Assembly: GCA_034620365.1 (NCBI GenBank)
Contig: JAQGEQ010000175.1
Coordinates: 558,001-622,000, forward strand
Reading direction: 5' to 3'
Source of the DNA: Pegea sp. RAD2-039
Lineage: Eukaryota; Chordata; Thaliacea; Salpida; Salpidae
Length of the DNA: 64,000 bases
Shown: positions 24,501 through 37,920 of the stretch, piece by piece
How positions within the stretch are numbered: the stretch's first letter is position 1
Layout of the letters: each line of letters begins with the position of its first letter
Notes under the pieces: model-generated
The model's database searches: none
Told to the model about the DNA's origin: nothing
What the model saw: the letters and a program-made list of their open reading frames with translations, nothing else
Program-made: the position numbers and the translations under genes

Positions 24501-27500
24501 TTTAAACTCAACAAAACAATTGTTTCTACTTTCATTTTTCAACAATTTCAAACCAAATCTCAGTTTAATTTCGAAATATTTTTTAAATGAAAACAGTTTG
24601 GAAAAAAAGGATCAAATATTATTAAAGTGAAAATAAATATTTTAATTTCTTTGCTTTTTCTACCTCACTGCTTCAGTACGTTTGGTTTCACTTCATGTGA
24701 CCTCTAACCTTTTCTACCTCACTGAGACTGACCTCAATAAAGTAGAAAATATTTTAATTTCTTTTTTCAAATTTCTTTTTTCTGTCACCAGATTCTGACT
24801 AGACTCCCATCAATAGTAGACAACTTGTTGGAGGGATTGACTCATATTTCGTGGAGATTCAGACAAGCAAGTTGTAATGCGTTTACTGATTTGTTTCGAA
24901 TCGCATCCGATGTGGATACAAGATCAAATGATGAAGAGTCATCTGCTAATCCTGTGATTGTTCATCTGGCTCTGATTTGGAAAAGTGTTCTTCGTTTACA
25001 AGATGATATGAAAGAGAGTGTCCGAGATGCAGCGACAAAAACCTGCAAATACCTCCAAAAAGTCCTTTTAATGTCTTCATTTAGATCTTTATCTTCATCT
25101 CTTCTTCTTTTTAGCTCACTGCCAAGCTTTTAGAGTCACAAAAATCAAACAAAATTGATAAGAATATTCTGAATCAAGTCCTGGAAGTCTTATTAAATGA
25201 TGGGATGCTGAGTAAGGTCGCAGAATCTCGCAGCATCAGGTTAGATCATCAAGATGATGATGCAGCATCTTTCTAAATTCTCAGCTGTTAAATTCAATCT
25301 GATATTTGTTAACTTGTTATCATAAATCGTTTTTTTAAACTAAATTATCAAATTGTATCTTATCTTTTGACATATCAACAAATCTTTTAATATTTTCTTT
25401 GATTTCAAGATAACAAAATAGATAATAGATTTTTTCATCTTTTCTTTTAAACAGTTTGTCAACTCTCGTGGAAATCAGTAAATCTTCTGGACCTCTTATC
25501 AAACCTTGCATCACTCAACTAGTAGTTGCTCTTTTAGAATCTTTAAGTGATGTAGAAAGTCCTGTAAGATTTGATGAGCTCCACAAAACTGATTTTCAAA
25601 ACCTGAAAAATCTTTCAGGAAATTAATTACTTGAGAAACAGAAGTGGTCAAGACCAACAAGATAAATTAGATATCCTTCGAACTGAATTCATTAAATCAA
25701 CACCAATGATGGAGACAGCAGTACGATGTCTGAAACATTACGACAACGAAGTTCTCGCAGATCTTGTACCTGCTATCATCGATTTAACTAAAAGAGGAGT
25801 TGGTGTTCCAACCAAAGTAACTTTCTACTTTTTATCTACAAATTTTTTACGAAATCTTCAATTATAGGCTGGTTGTTCCTACTTTGTTTGCCAATTAGTA
25901 CGACTTTGTGGTCAGGATTTATCTCATTTTTCAGGGAAACTCCTCAAAGCTTTTGTTTCAGGTAAGATATTGTAGTAGTTGTAAGATGATAAAGTGAGAT
26001 AAGACCTTCTTTTTAGGGCTACGTGACCGCTCACTTGCTATTCGTAAAATGAATGCAATCGCAATTGGAAATATTTCACGAGTAGCAAAAGATGCTTACG
26101 TCTCAAAAATTATTGAAAAGTTTAAAGATTGGTACATAAAAGCCGAAGGTAACATTGAAAATGAACTTGAATATTAGTTTAATTATAATATTTATTTATA
26201 ATAAATTGTTTTAGTTTCGATGAAATCTCATTTGAATATTATTTTAAGCTTTTATATTTATAATAAATGAAATATTATAAAAATAAACTAAAAATGTTTT
26301 GTTTCAAAATTCTTCAAAGCAACTTTCAAAGATAAAAGATAAGAAGTTGTTCATTTGAAGCTTTGACTTTCATGAATTTCTTATCACTAATACAAACTGT
26401 ATGTCTATTTCCAGCAGTTCCCATTTCTTCTTAGTATTTGTCGAAAACTAAGACATCAAAAACTCTTCTTTCGTTTCTGAAGATCGTTAATTATTTTCAT
26501 CTCCTTTTATTTACAAAGATGTTTTTCATCTATTTTTTTTACAGACGAAACTACCAAGCACGCTTCAGCTTCTGCTATTTACGCAATTGCTCGTCATTCA
26601 TCAGATACTTTACAAAATCATTTAGTTGAAGTCATGCCTCTAGCATTCTACGCAAAACACGAGAAGAAAGAATTGCAAGCAAGTAATGTCAACATCACTA
26701 CTGCTACGAAGTAAGTCCAAACCAGCTTCCACTACAGCAGCTACCTCATTAAATTTCAAAATCTTCAACCTTGATATTTTGCAACTTTATTTTTATGCTT
26801 CGTTTTAGTTTGTAGCTTTTATTACTTTGTTGGTATTTAATGAGTTGTTAGTTTGTTGACAAATTTGGTTGCTTAAGCAAGATTACTTGTAATTACAAAT
26901 TGAACTTTGTTCAATTTCAAGCTAAGTAAAATGCTTACAGCAGTATTTTCGACAAAAAAACTGAAATTCATGAATTTCTACAACACTAGCTTCATATTTT
27001 TTTATCTTGTGTAATCTTTTAAAGAGAAGATGATGTTAGCTTTGAGATGTCTTCTAAAGAGATGTACGAAGCAGTTTGGAATGAGTTCACTCCAGGTAAA
27101 GATGATTTAATCATCTATTAACATCCTACACAAAAATCTTATCAATATTTTGACAATTTCAATGATTTTATAGGAAATGAAACGGCGCTTCGGATATATC
27201 TAGATGAAATTTTATCTTTAACTTCCATGGCTTTGAGTTCTTCTAATTGGCTGGTAAAGTCACAAGCAGCTAGCAGTATTTCTTCATTGATAAAACCTCA
27301 ACTTTCATTTCAATTGAATCAAATTCATCTTTTAACTGAGGTAATTATCATTTAATAGATTCAATTTGTGTATCATCTTGGTAAGAAACGTGTCAAAGAA
27401 ACTGCTTCCTCTGTATCACAACCTGTATCAGCCAACTAAGACTAGTTTCAACTCGTTCACCAAGCTTCCTTCTTATTCAATATTTTTTAAAAGCTATTTT

Positions 27501-30151
27501 TATTTTATATTTAACAACCAAATAATTATGAGATATTAATTTCGTATTTAGCTGTTTTGAAAGCGGTTCAAATACTATTTTCAAATTTCAATATTTTATT
27601 TAAAAAATTATATGAATTTTATCAGCGAATATTTTCACTGAATTTTATTAGGCTTTGTTGAATGGTTTAAATGGACGCTTTTGGGCTGGAAAAGAAAACT
27701 TGTTGAGTGCTTTAAGTGATCTTGTCAATAGTTGTAGCTCACAAATAGAAGAAGAAGCAAGTAGAAAGGTAAACAACTTCATTCAGAAACTTCCAATTGA
27801 ATAAAACACTTGATTGTAGCAATTATAAGCTCATCGACAGTTTAATTGGCTGAAAAAAAATATATTTTTCATTTTTTTCTCTCAAAATACTTCTGAGTAG
27901 TCAAATTTTTCGACTTTTATTTTCGAATACAAAAGTAAATGCTCGCTTCAAGCAAACTATGGTCACGTGACAATCCTGTTGAGCTTTTACTGAAATAATA
28001 ACTCAATTTTTAAGGCAAAACAAAACTCGTGGTTTTGTTTTGATGCTGTACGTTATTTGATGATCGATTTATTTCAGAATTTCTTTTGTCAACTTTCAAT
28101 AGCCATTTTTTATCTTTTATCTAAATTAAGTCTTTGGATAAACTTGGATTCATCTTTCTTTTTATGTCTTTAACTTCATTTTTGAATAATTTGCTGAGAT
28201 ATTTAAACAATTTCAAGTAAATTAGAATCTAAATTTTGATAGAAATATTACAGAATGACTTAAAAAAAGTATTTTGATAATAAAACTTGATAAAAAGTTA
28301 TCAGTCTTTCTTCTAGTAATTTTAGAATAACTTATCAACTTAGAATTGATAAGCAGTAAAGATTACATCTTCAACTTTCCAAAGATTACATCCTCAACTT
28401 TATTTGTTTCACAAATTTACTGAAAATTTTTAAATAAAAATGTTATGAAAAGTTTAACAATTAAAAAACAAGTTTGTTGTCTAATCATTTAATTTTAAAA
28501 AATTACAATTTGAAACACTTCTTAGTGCTTTGAATAAATTGTAGTTGCTTATTTATCTTCAATTTAAATTTGAAAAAACTTCACAACAAATATCATAAAA
28601 TTTGTGGGTCAATGTTGTTTGATTCAACCAATTAGAATCTAGTATTTTACTATAAGGCATTTGTGACTTATACTACAGCCTTGCTTTCTATATCTTAAAA
28701 GGAAATTACTACTAAGTTAGTGACAAATACCATTTCCTCGTCTCGTTCACTCCTCTTTTTCTCTTTTATTGTTGATTGCTGTCAGAGATTGAGTAAAAAA
28801 TCATCTCCACCAGGTTTTTCAGACACCCCACTATGCTTCATTGCATTTGTGTGTGTGCTAAAGTGTGTAAAAGTTGAAGAAAATGTTCAAGTGTACTCAC
28901 TTTAGTCTACTATCTATTTTCCTTGAAATATTTTCTTCAATTCGACATTTTTTGCTACAACCATTAAGTTTCTGATAAACAAAACAAACTGATTTGTAGA
29001 TTTTAGAAGTTCTACGAAGAGAGAGCAAAAAAGGAAACAATCTGAATTATAGATGCCATGCAATTGTGTGTCTTGCTTCTTCATCAACAGCTCTCAAAAT
29101 TGATCATTTTGAATCAATCTGGGCTCTCTCTAAAAGATATTTTAAATCTGTGAGTTTTATTGAGCAAATTGAAAGATCTTAATTAACTTCTCATGATTTT
29201 ATTTACAGGACTCAACTGAATCCAGTGAAGATGAAGATGAAGAAATTGAGAATGAAACTAAAGATGAATTAATAAGAAAATTGATTTTAGCGTCAGATGA
29301 GAGCTGGTTAGCTTCAAGTCTCGCCACAAAAAGTACTTTTCCCGCCTTTTTACAATTCATTCATGAGACTCTAAAAATTTTGTTTGTTTTTCTTTTTCGA
29401 TTTGCTTATTGCAATAATTTGGAATTTCCATCAAATCTTCTGATGTTTAAAAAACAAAAAATCGAAAATAGATAAAAATCGTTTAAAATCTTAAATTCAA
29501 TTTTGATGAAGAATTTGTTGCTTCTTGTTTGTTATTAATCAATTATTAACTAAAACATTTTTATCAGTAATTTATTTATTCTAACTTTTTAATCTTTTAA
29601 TTTATCAGCTAAACTTGGAAAAGATGTCCTTACAACAATTACTAACATCCATACAAACGGAACTCCTACCACTAGGATTATATGTCTTCAATTCATCTCA
29701 TCATTTTTAAGATCAATCTTAGATGAGATGACCAAGTCCAGTTTATCTGAAGATCAAGTTATCACTGACTTTGGTCATCTTCATCTACTTCTCTTAGATG
29801 TTCTTAAACAATCTCTAGGTCTTCAATAAAGAAAAGATCCAAAAAAACTTTTTAAATCGGTGTTTTGATTACAGAGGAAATCAAATATTCTTCAGTTAGG
29901 AAAGAATCTTCAAAATCTGTTTCAACTCTATGCAAATTATCAAAAGGTATTTTACAACTTTTAATAAAATCGATTTTTTTACATTTGATATTTTTTCAGT
30001 TACTCCTGAATCCAAGAAGACCTTCCAACAATTCTTAGATGTTCTTCAACATCAAGTCACAGTTGAATTCACAGCAACCTCTGAGAATATGGAAGCATTA
30101 GATTACATGAAGATTGCTCTTACTGACATCAAAAATAACTTTTCATTTTAA
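15566..30151 (+). CDS. ECPAS: ECM29 proteasome adaptor and scaffold protein (HEAT-repeat), complete
   Basis: ECM29 is a large HEAT-repeat protein that binds the 26S proteasome, tethers regulatory and core particles and links them to membranes and motors. The model gives about 1898 residues, close to the roughly 1845 of the human protein. Exons: 15566-15581, 15637-15767, 16092-16208, 16460-16552, 16903-17081, 17129-17258, 17319-17452, 17507-17629, 17735-17890, 17993-18188, 18275-18398, 18682-18786, 18895-18998, 19049-19248, 19723-19811, 19864-20024, 20172-20282, 20334-20469, 20524-20640, 20660-21144, 21196-21316, 21616-21808, 22141-22288, 22415-22585, 24792-25061, 25115-25239, 25455-25563, 25619-25816, 25868-25961, 26017-26148, 26545-26710, 27025-27095, 27174-27340, 27652-27768, 29000-29149, 29209-29332, 29609-29818, 29875-29946, 30000-30151. 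Family-like blocks run colinearly: [22 protein letters not shown]-like [79 protein letters not shown]-like [12 protein letters not shown], and [10 protein letters not shown]. An acidic run ([12 protein letters not shown]) lies in exon 36. All phases agree except around 20641-20659. Confidence 0.95.
20641..20659 (+). other. 19-nt GT...AG segment that breaks the ECM29 frame
   Basis: Exon 19 reads through the family-like segment [18 protein letters not shown] and LLT up to 20640. Continuing in that frame hits TAA at 20682-20684. The next conserved stretch ([16 protein letters not shown]) is in another frame. Removing 20641-20659 (GTACT...ATCAG) joins the frames exactly and keeps the whole 39-exon model open. 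The nearby true introns are 51-54 nt, so this is a micro-intron candidate, a real frameshift or an assembly indel. No long homopolymer is present here to invite a sequencing error. Confidence 0.55.
22996..23958 (-). CDS. Secreted collagen-like C1q-domain protein, nested in an ECM29 intron
   Basis: Four exons (23958-23784, 23738-23521, 23470-23324, 23181-22996, TAA) give an intact 241-residue protein. Residues 1-30 form a signal peptide (basic start, then [11 protein letters not shown]). Next is a short Cys-rich segment ([13 protein letters not shown], about 35-47) likely to make interchain disulfides. Fifteen Gly-X-Y triplets follow at about 56-100. A C1q head domain fills the remainder, with SAFSVAR at its start, [16 protein letters not shown] and a terminal beta-strand [11 protein letters not shown]. 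Such C1q/TNF-family proteins trimerise through the collagen stem and act as secreted recognition or matrix proteins; the ligand is unknown. The gene lies wholly within the 22586-24791 intron of ECM29, on the opposite strand. I chose the ATG at 23958 because it opens directly onto the signal peptide. Confidence 0.93.
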
Positions 30152-31918
30152 ACACTTCTTCTTCTTTTATTCAATCAATTCATAAATTTAACTCTTGAGA
30201 ATTACCCCGCTTTTTTAGTTGCATCTTATTTATTCTTAGAATTATTTAAACTTAAAAAGCTTTTTTCTTCGCTTTTGTTAAATTACAAACTGGTAGTATC
30301 TACTACCTCAACAAGTTTGTTTATGTTTAATCTAAGTTCAAAGCTTTAATTAATGAAAGAAAAGCTTTGACTCAGTTAAATATATGTTCAAGAATTATTT
30401 GGCTTATAATTCTCTAGAGATGTCGGCAACATTAATCAAATTATTTAAAGTTTCAAAAGCTGGTAGCTGTTTTGGAATTGTAAACATATTTCTAAACAAA
30501 TAAAAGCAAATTGTGGCGTAAAATGAAAGTTGTTTTCTACTTTTATAATATATTTATTGGCAAACTTTCATATAGTTTTGTAGCTTGTGTAAATGATATA
30601 AATTTGTAAAAGTTTAAAACATTTTCAATTTAATTTCACTTATACTAGTTAGACATCAGTTCAAACAAGCAAGAATTCTTAAGCTTCATTGGTTTTTAGA
30701 GATGAATTACTAGAAAAGTTTTCAAAAGGTTTTATTTAACAAAAATTATGTGGTATCTACATCAATAAGCAACAAGGACTTTATTAAATGTTTATAAAAA
30801 ATAACAGCAAATAGTGAATAACGTCTGAAAAAATTGTGATGAACTTGAATTTGATTTTAAAGTTAGAATCTTTGTATATGAATCTATTTTGTTTTTGAAT
30901 TAAGTCCTTTTAATATGTTAAAATTAAAATGATAATTCTAAATAATTTTGTAGTTAAAAAAAGAATTGGTTTTTATCTAACAGATGTCTAAAATAGATTA
31001 TTAACTATTTTCAGTAAATAAGTTGAAGAGAAGAAAGAAAAAAGGTAGATTGATAAATTGAATACAGAGAAAACGTGAAACATTTCAATCTGCGTAATAG
31101 GCATAGGCCTAAGGCCACTTCAGTTGTTGTTAAAAATTTTGAAAATAATCTTCGCATTTTATTTGGCTTTTATAAATAAGGAAACGTGTTTCTTCCAGAT
31201 TATTATTTTGTATTTTTGAATAGAAAAAGCAAAAGAAGAAATTATTTAGTGTTTGTTGTTAGTTTGAGCATGCGGTAAAATGCATTTTTTAAATTATTAA
31301 TTTACTTGAAAGTCTATTGAAACACTAGAAACAATGTAAATTGCAATTAATGTGTTTCTTTTACTAATTTCTTACAATAAAAAGCAATAATAATAATAAA
31401 AAATTCTAACAATTTGTGCTCAGCAAAACCCACCACAAAAACTATTTAAAACAGCCTTTTTAAACAAACCTGAAATAAAACTAAAAATATTTCATGGGCT
31501 ATAAGCTATTTTCTACAACGAGCCGTTTAAATTATAAAAAGTCAAGTTAAAAGTATTGATAGAATCAAGGTTATTGAAAATTTGTAAACTTTATTTTCAA
31601 CTACAATTGACTTCACAAGAAATAGATTATAACATATAATCAAAATTTGTTTAAAGTTTATACTATCAAATGTACTTTTGATAAATATTAACAAATACTT
31701 TTAAACTATTGTTTAACACTTTTAAATAAATAATTTTTTGATTCAATCTACCAAATATGGTTTTATAGCAAAGCCATGTGTCAGTACTAAACTTTATTAT
31801 AAAAAACTCAAGCTTCTAAAAGGCTATGTAACTTGACAGAAAACTTATGCTTACACACAAACTTTTTAGTTTTTAGTTACTACCTAGTTCAATTCTTAAC
31901 ATTTTTCTACTAAACAAT
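30152..31918. other. Intergenic between ECM29 and SLC7 copy B
   Basis: Holds the ECM29 3' UTR, with a possible AATAAA polyadenylation signal at about 30499-30504, and the promoter of SLC7 copy B. The last stretch before the ATG (CTACTAAACAAT) resembles the same position of copy A. No other gene is visible. Confidence 0.5.
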
Positions 31919-34900
31919 ATGGATATTCTAAATGCAATGGTTCGTAAGAAACCCTTGAATGATGATAAGATGGAAGAAAGCAAACTTGATCGGATTTTGA
32001 CGGTTTTTGATCTAACAACTTTGGGTGTTGGTGCTACATTAGGTAAAAAATTGATCAAATGTTTTTAATTTCTTTTTTGAGTTGAATAAACGTTTCAATG
32101 GTAATAAAAATACAAAGAAATATGAAAAAATACTTTTTTCTGCAGGCGCTGGAGTCTATGTGCTAACAGGAGCTGTAGCCAAGGAGATTACAGGTCCCAG
32201 CGTTGTGCTTGCATTTGTAATTTCAGCATTGACTTCTGTTCTTGCAGGTAAATATATACTTGACTAAAAACTGTTCAAAATATATCTATGAGTTTCAACA
32301 ATAACTTTACAATAAATACTCCTAATCTTTAAGTCTAATATTTTCCATTCTACGAAACAGTAAAAACGATAAACTTTTTACTATTGGTCAAAACGAGACC
32401 TTATTTCATGGGGTGTAATATTTGGATTAAATGTAGTTTAAAGTATTTAGAAAATAGATTCTGTGAGAAGTATACATGATAATAGGATAAATTCAAACTT
32501 GAACCTTCTATAGAATCTTTTTAATAAAAGTAACTTTTATTTTATAAAAGCCTTGGTACTACGAAAAAAAAGGTTTTAAGTTTTGAGTTCTAAGAATATT
32601 TCAATTATCTAAGGATTATGTTATGCTGAGTTCGGAGCTAGAGTTCCTAGAGCAGGGTCTGGTTACGTATACAGCTATGTTACTGTGGGAGAGCTTTCAG
32701 CATTTGTTATTGGCTGGAATTTGATCTTATCATACGTAATCGGTGAGCACAAAACTAATCTACTTTCAATCTATCTTAAATGAGAATTAGTAGATAAAAT
32801 ACTGAGGTTGTGACTAATACAGGTGCTGCTAGTGTGGCCCGGGCATGGACAGCAAATTTTGACGCACTTTTAAATAAAGCGATCGAAAAAGCGATGATTG
32901 ATTGTTGCAAGATTGATGTTCCTGGTTTTGCTGAGTACCCGGACTATTTTTCATTTCTTATTGTCATGTTGTTGACAGGTAAGCAGAAGTTTATTGATAA
33001 GTTAATTATGTGATTCTTAGACTGCAATGTGAATCATTAAACCAATTTATTTTTAAGTTTTAGTCGCGATTTAATTTACAACTTTTCATTCATAAGAACT
33101 TTTTTAGCATTAATTGCTTTTGGAGTGAAAGAATTTGCATTTGTGAACAAAATATTTACGGTTCTTAATGTATTTGTCATACTGTTTGTGGTGGTTGCTG
33201 GGTATACGAAAGCTGATATTCATAACTGGTCATGGACAGAAGAAGAAATAAAAGAATATTTGTAAGTTGAACATTATATTTCATAAATATAAACTGAAAT
33301 TTGTAATTTGAAATTTGAAACAATATAAAGATAAACGAATTAATATTTATTATTTGATTATTTAGTTTTTTTAAATATCAAAATATTATGTAAATATTCA
33401 AGAATCATTTACTCTGATCTCTAAAAGTTATATATTTTATCAAAGCTATAAACAAAGTCTAAATTCTACGAACGTAAATTCAACTATCGCAAATACTTCA
33501 GCTGCAAATGCAACTATCCCTAATTATGGAGACGGAGGATTTATGCCATATGGGTTTTTTAGCTTATTATCAGGAACTGCAACTTGTTTTTATGCTTTTG
33601 TTGGTTTTGACTGTATAGCCACTACAGGTAAAAACATTTTTCCACAATTAAGTTAGCAGGTTTTTACTTAACTTTAAAAACACAAACTGCAAACTGAATT
33701 TGTAAATATTTGTCATGTTTAGGAGAAGAAGCAATCAACCCACAAAAATCAATTCCTCTTGGAATAGTTCTATCATTATTAGTGTGTTGCGTTGCTTATT
33801 TGGGGATTTCTTCTGCTTTGACTTTAATGCAACCTTACTTTCTTCTGGACAAGGACGCACCTTTACCTTACGCTTTTGAGTATGTTGGAATGGAATGGGC
33901 AACATACCCAGTCTCAGTTGGAGCTATATGCGCACTTTCAACCAGGTAAATATATCTATTTTTTATTTAACGAAAAATTTCTTGGTCAGTTGTGAAGTCA
34001 GTGACTTTTATTTTTTGAAACTGTTAATAGTCTTTGTATCAATCGCTTCAAAAGTTTATGATTGTTTTAAATTTTTAGTTTACTTGGAGCTATGTTCCCA
34101 ATGCCACGTATAATCTATGCAATGGCCTTGGATGGTTTATTGTTTAAGTTTTTATCGAATGTTAATGAGAAAACAAAAACTCCACTTTGTGCTACATTTG
34201 TTTCTGGAATATTTGCAGGTAAGCAAAAGTTCTAATTTCTTTATTTATGAATAAAAGCTTTATTCAAATATAAAAGTCCTATTTTTATTTATTCAAAACT
34301 AGAAGCAAACAAACTTTAATACCATAAAAACCGCTATCAAATTTGATGAATAAAACTTTTATCTTTTAGATGTTTGCAACTATTTAACTAATAAGCTTTA
34401 GATAGCTAATCTAGGATCTGACATCGCTCAGTAAAAACAATATTCTTCTAAAAATAGTTTTCGTCTACAGGTATCATGGCAGTTTTATTTGATTTGAAAT
34501 CATTAGTTGATTTGATGTCTATTGGAACACTCGCTGCTTATACTTTGGTTGCTGTATCTGTTTTGATTTTAAGGTAAATTGAAAAATATGAATACAGCTT
34601 TATGTACTGTGATAATATTTGTTTTAACTGATTAGGAAGGTTATTTAAATCTCAAAATCATGTGGTTGAATTGCTGCGAGTGATTTATTTTCTAACTACA
34701 AACCATGTCTCTTTAAACTTTAATTTATTAAAACTTGAGGTTTTTAAAACGAAAATGCTGAGCTCCAAAATTAACGACAACTTTTTGCTTGATTTTAAGC
34801 ACTAAAATTTGTTATTGGCTGTTTTCACAGCATACTTTACATTACTAGACCACTAAATTACGAGCTATAGTTGTTTAACTTTATACATATTAACTTTATT

Positions 34901-36408
34901 GTATGACAATTCTTGCAAATTTACAAACATTGTTTTAAATTTAATCAAATTTATTAATTAAGGTACCAGCCAGATCAAACAGCTAATTCAGAGATAGAAA
35001 AGGTAGATGGTGATGCTCAAAACAAACCTTTGGTGACTTATAGCAGCGATGCAAGCAAAAAAGGCCCAACTGAAGAATCTAGCAGAAAAGTTAACTGGTG
35101 TTGTGTGGTCATAAGTAAGTGCTTAAATGATAGTTTCATGTTTGTAACATAAGCTTATGAAAATAACTTTTATCAACGTTCTTCCACAGCCGTTGCAACT
35201 GCTGCTTTCAGCATAATCCTGCAGATTTCTACATCACTTACCTGTATTGTAATCTCAGCTGTCTGTATTAGCGTGGCTGTTGGAGCAACCATTTTCATAT
35301 CCTTTCAGCCACAAAGTCCCAAGGAACTGTCATTCGAAGTAAACAGTTTTTAACTGAAATCATTACGACAATAAACATTTAGTTTTTAATCAAATATTTA
35401 TCAGTCAAAAAGATAATACTGGTTGATAGTTTCAATAAAAATATTTATAAAATACTCCTTTTTCAATTAACTGAACAAAGGGTAATTATTATGCAATTCC
35501 AAAGGTCAAACCAAACAAATAAGTTTTATAATTGTGACATTCAACAACCGTAGAACAATTCTAGCAACGTTTGCTTATTCGATAAACTTCTAGAACAGCT
35601 TTATGAACAAATATGTCGATGACTCATTTGTATCTTAATCAAATTTTGAATCATTAAAATCTGAAAAAAATTTGAAATTTTAGAAAAATTATTATGAACT
35701 GATAATACATCTGGATTTTTAAAAAGTTAAAATTCTATGTCTATTTACTTAGGTACCTCTGGTTCCATTTGTTCCAGTAATAAATATGGTTATCAACATT
35801 GCACTAATGGTTCAACTCGATGCAGCAACATGGTTGAAAATGACTGTTTGGATGGTTGTTGGTAAGTTTTGATTTTAATAATACTTTTGATCACTTCTCA
35901 ATTTTAGCTTATTCATTAAAATGAGCTTAAATCAGTTTGAATTCTTTACTTTAAGTCTTTCAAACAATTCTTTTCGTCAAAGATTAATCACTAAAAAATT
36001 TAACACCAAATCATGACTTCCTTTATAAATAGTTTTCTTGTTTTTTTTTTCTAACTTATTTAACCTAGTTTCAGTTTGGGACTTAAAGTTATTAGATATC
36101 CAATTCCAAAATTTCAATTTTAACTTAATATTAGCGATTGAGTTTGAAGGTCTAGTTTGAAAAGTTCAAAATTACAAAATGTTAAATATTGTTTTATTAA
36201 GTAAATACAACTTCTTTTTCTATTACAATTTTTGAATCTGTTTATAATTTGAACATTAATTTTTCAAGGTTTCTTGATATATTTTCTATATGGAGTAAGG
36301 CACAGTCTTGAAGCTGAAAAAGCAGATGATAAAGATCAGGAGATGAAATACTTTTCCAATGATGAAGATACTGTTATGGTACACGATGATACAGCTTATA
36401 CTACTTAA
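31919..36408 (+). CDS. Cationic amino acid transporter (CAT-type SLC7), copy B
   Basis: Thirteen exons give an unbroken 620-residue protein, typical for CATs: 31919-32042, 32146-32247, 32614-32742, 32823-32978, 33108-33261, 33446-33627, 33723-33945, 34079-34218, 34471-34573, 34963-35114, 35190-35338, 35753-35861, 36269-36408 (TAA). It has the same transporter motifs as copy A: the TM1 [59 protein letters not shown] and [17 protein letters not shown], plus an AA_permease_C-like C-terminal module ([16 protein letters not shown]). The exon 6 loop carries several N-x-S/T sites. It differs from copy A in the cytosolic loop of exon 10 and in a longer acidic tail ([15 protein letters not shown] onward), suggesting different trafficking or regulation. 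Exons 4-8 and some introns are nearly identical to copy A. The expected role is uptake of arginine and lysine at the plasma membrane. Confidence 0.93.
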
Positions 36409-37920
36409 AACAGTTTGATTGAAGGACACAAAATTACAATATTAATGATTTTGTAACTTTAACCCATTGCCTTGGTTAATGGGATTGATACCTGTTGTAT
36501 TATCAGTTTTGCCAATTGCATAAAATGTAATTACTTTCTGTTGAAGACCAGAACTAATTTCAAAGTAAAAATGTTTATTGTTCATTGATATTTCTATTTT
36601 TGAAGATTTTTTGAAATTTAAACGGATAGAAAAATAATTATCTGGTACTTCTGCTTCTACTTATGCAACTTGTTTCAAAATTAGGTTTGCTAGTTGTTTT
36701 TTCAAGCTTATGTTTATTGCATTTACAATTTTCACTAAATCATTGCTGCTGGTTGTAGCTAATGTAGTTTTTTCGTTGTTTTGCATTTAATTTTGTTGTA
36801 TCTAAGGCTTTAAGTTTATAGTTGTATTTGAACAAAATAAAATTGCTAAACTAAGCTTACATGTTTGTTTGTAAGACTTTTAAGTCTACAAAAATGTTGA
36901 TTCACTGAAATAAAAGCTATATAGAAAGACATAATCTAAAATTATATCATAGTTTAACTGGAGAGGCTAATATTAATTGTGAATTTTTGATTTACTACAA
37001 AATATAGGGTGGCTTAGCTAATTTTATAATAAATTCTTAAATAAAAAGTTTGAAACTGTACTATAAATAAATATTTTGAAAATATATACCGTGGGAACAG
37101 TCAAGTATGCTTTTAAGAACAAATTTACTTGTTATTTCAAAATATGTAAAACTTTAATACAATAAATATAAGTGTTCTAAGGTTTTCAAGGTTAGTAGTT
37201 CGCTTTAATAGAACAGTTTAGTATTTACCGGAAGTTGTTAGGCGAACAATGGAATAAGCGTCTTTAATCAATTGTTAAAACTGTCTAAAAACTTTTTAGT
37301 CTTATGATTTATAGAATGTTTTTCTTTTACAAGTATTCTTTTACTTAGCCAAAGTTATACCTAAAAGTTATTAAATAGAGTAAATTTATTAAAAAATGGT
37401 TTGACACACATTAAATCGTTGGTAATTTTTATGGTGTTGAAAACAATTCCTACCCACACAGATGGTTTTATCTTAAAATGAATTAAATTAGTTTTAGAAT
37501 TTATGTTTTGTGAATGATTCTGAAGTCGAACCGACTGTGTAATAACTTATCATCTGAGCATTTATACTGAGAAATACTTAGTTAAAGATCAAGAATTTAA
37601 CTAATCCAGTGTTGATTCTATTTAAGTTAATAGAAAATCTAAATCTGTTGGGTTTCCACAGAATTATTTATCATTTTTGAACTGTGGAATGAAGTTGAAC
37701 TTTTTGAAGTATTTTAGCACTTTTCTCTTTTTTAGAGATTTGACTATAGCTTCATTCAAAGTTAAAAGATTGATGATTTTAATAGGTATAAAAATTTCGA
37801 TTAAATAAAGCTGACTATGGGAGAGATACATTAAGTACAATTTATTTGCTTATTGATTTTTCAAACATAAATATAAAATATTAGACAACCATCAGAAGCT
37901 GACGTCCAACAAATTTTTAA
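36409..37920. other. Intergenic; 3' flank of SLC7 copy B
   Basis: Includes the probable 3' UTR of copy B, with an AATAAA at about 36836-36841 followed by a T/G-rich stretch. The rest is AT-rich with no supported feature. Confidence 0.5.
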
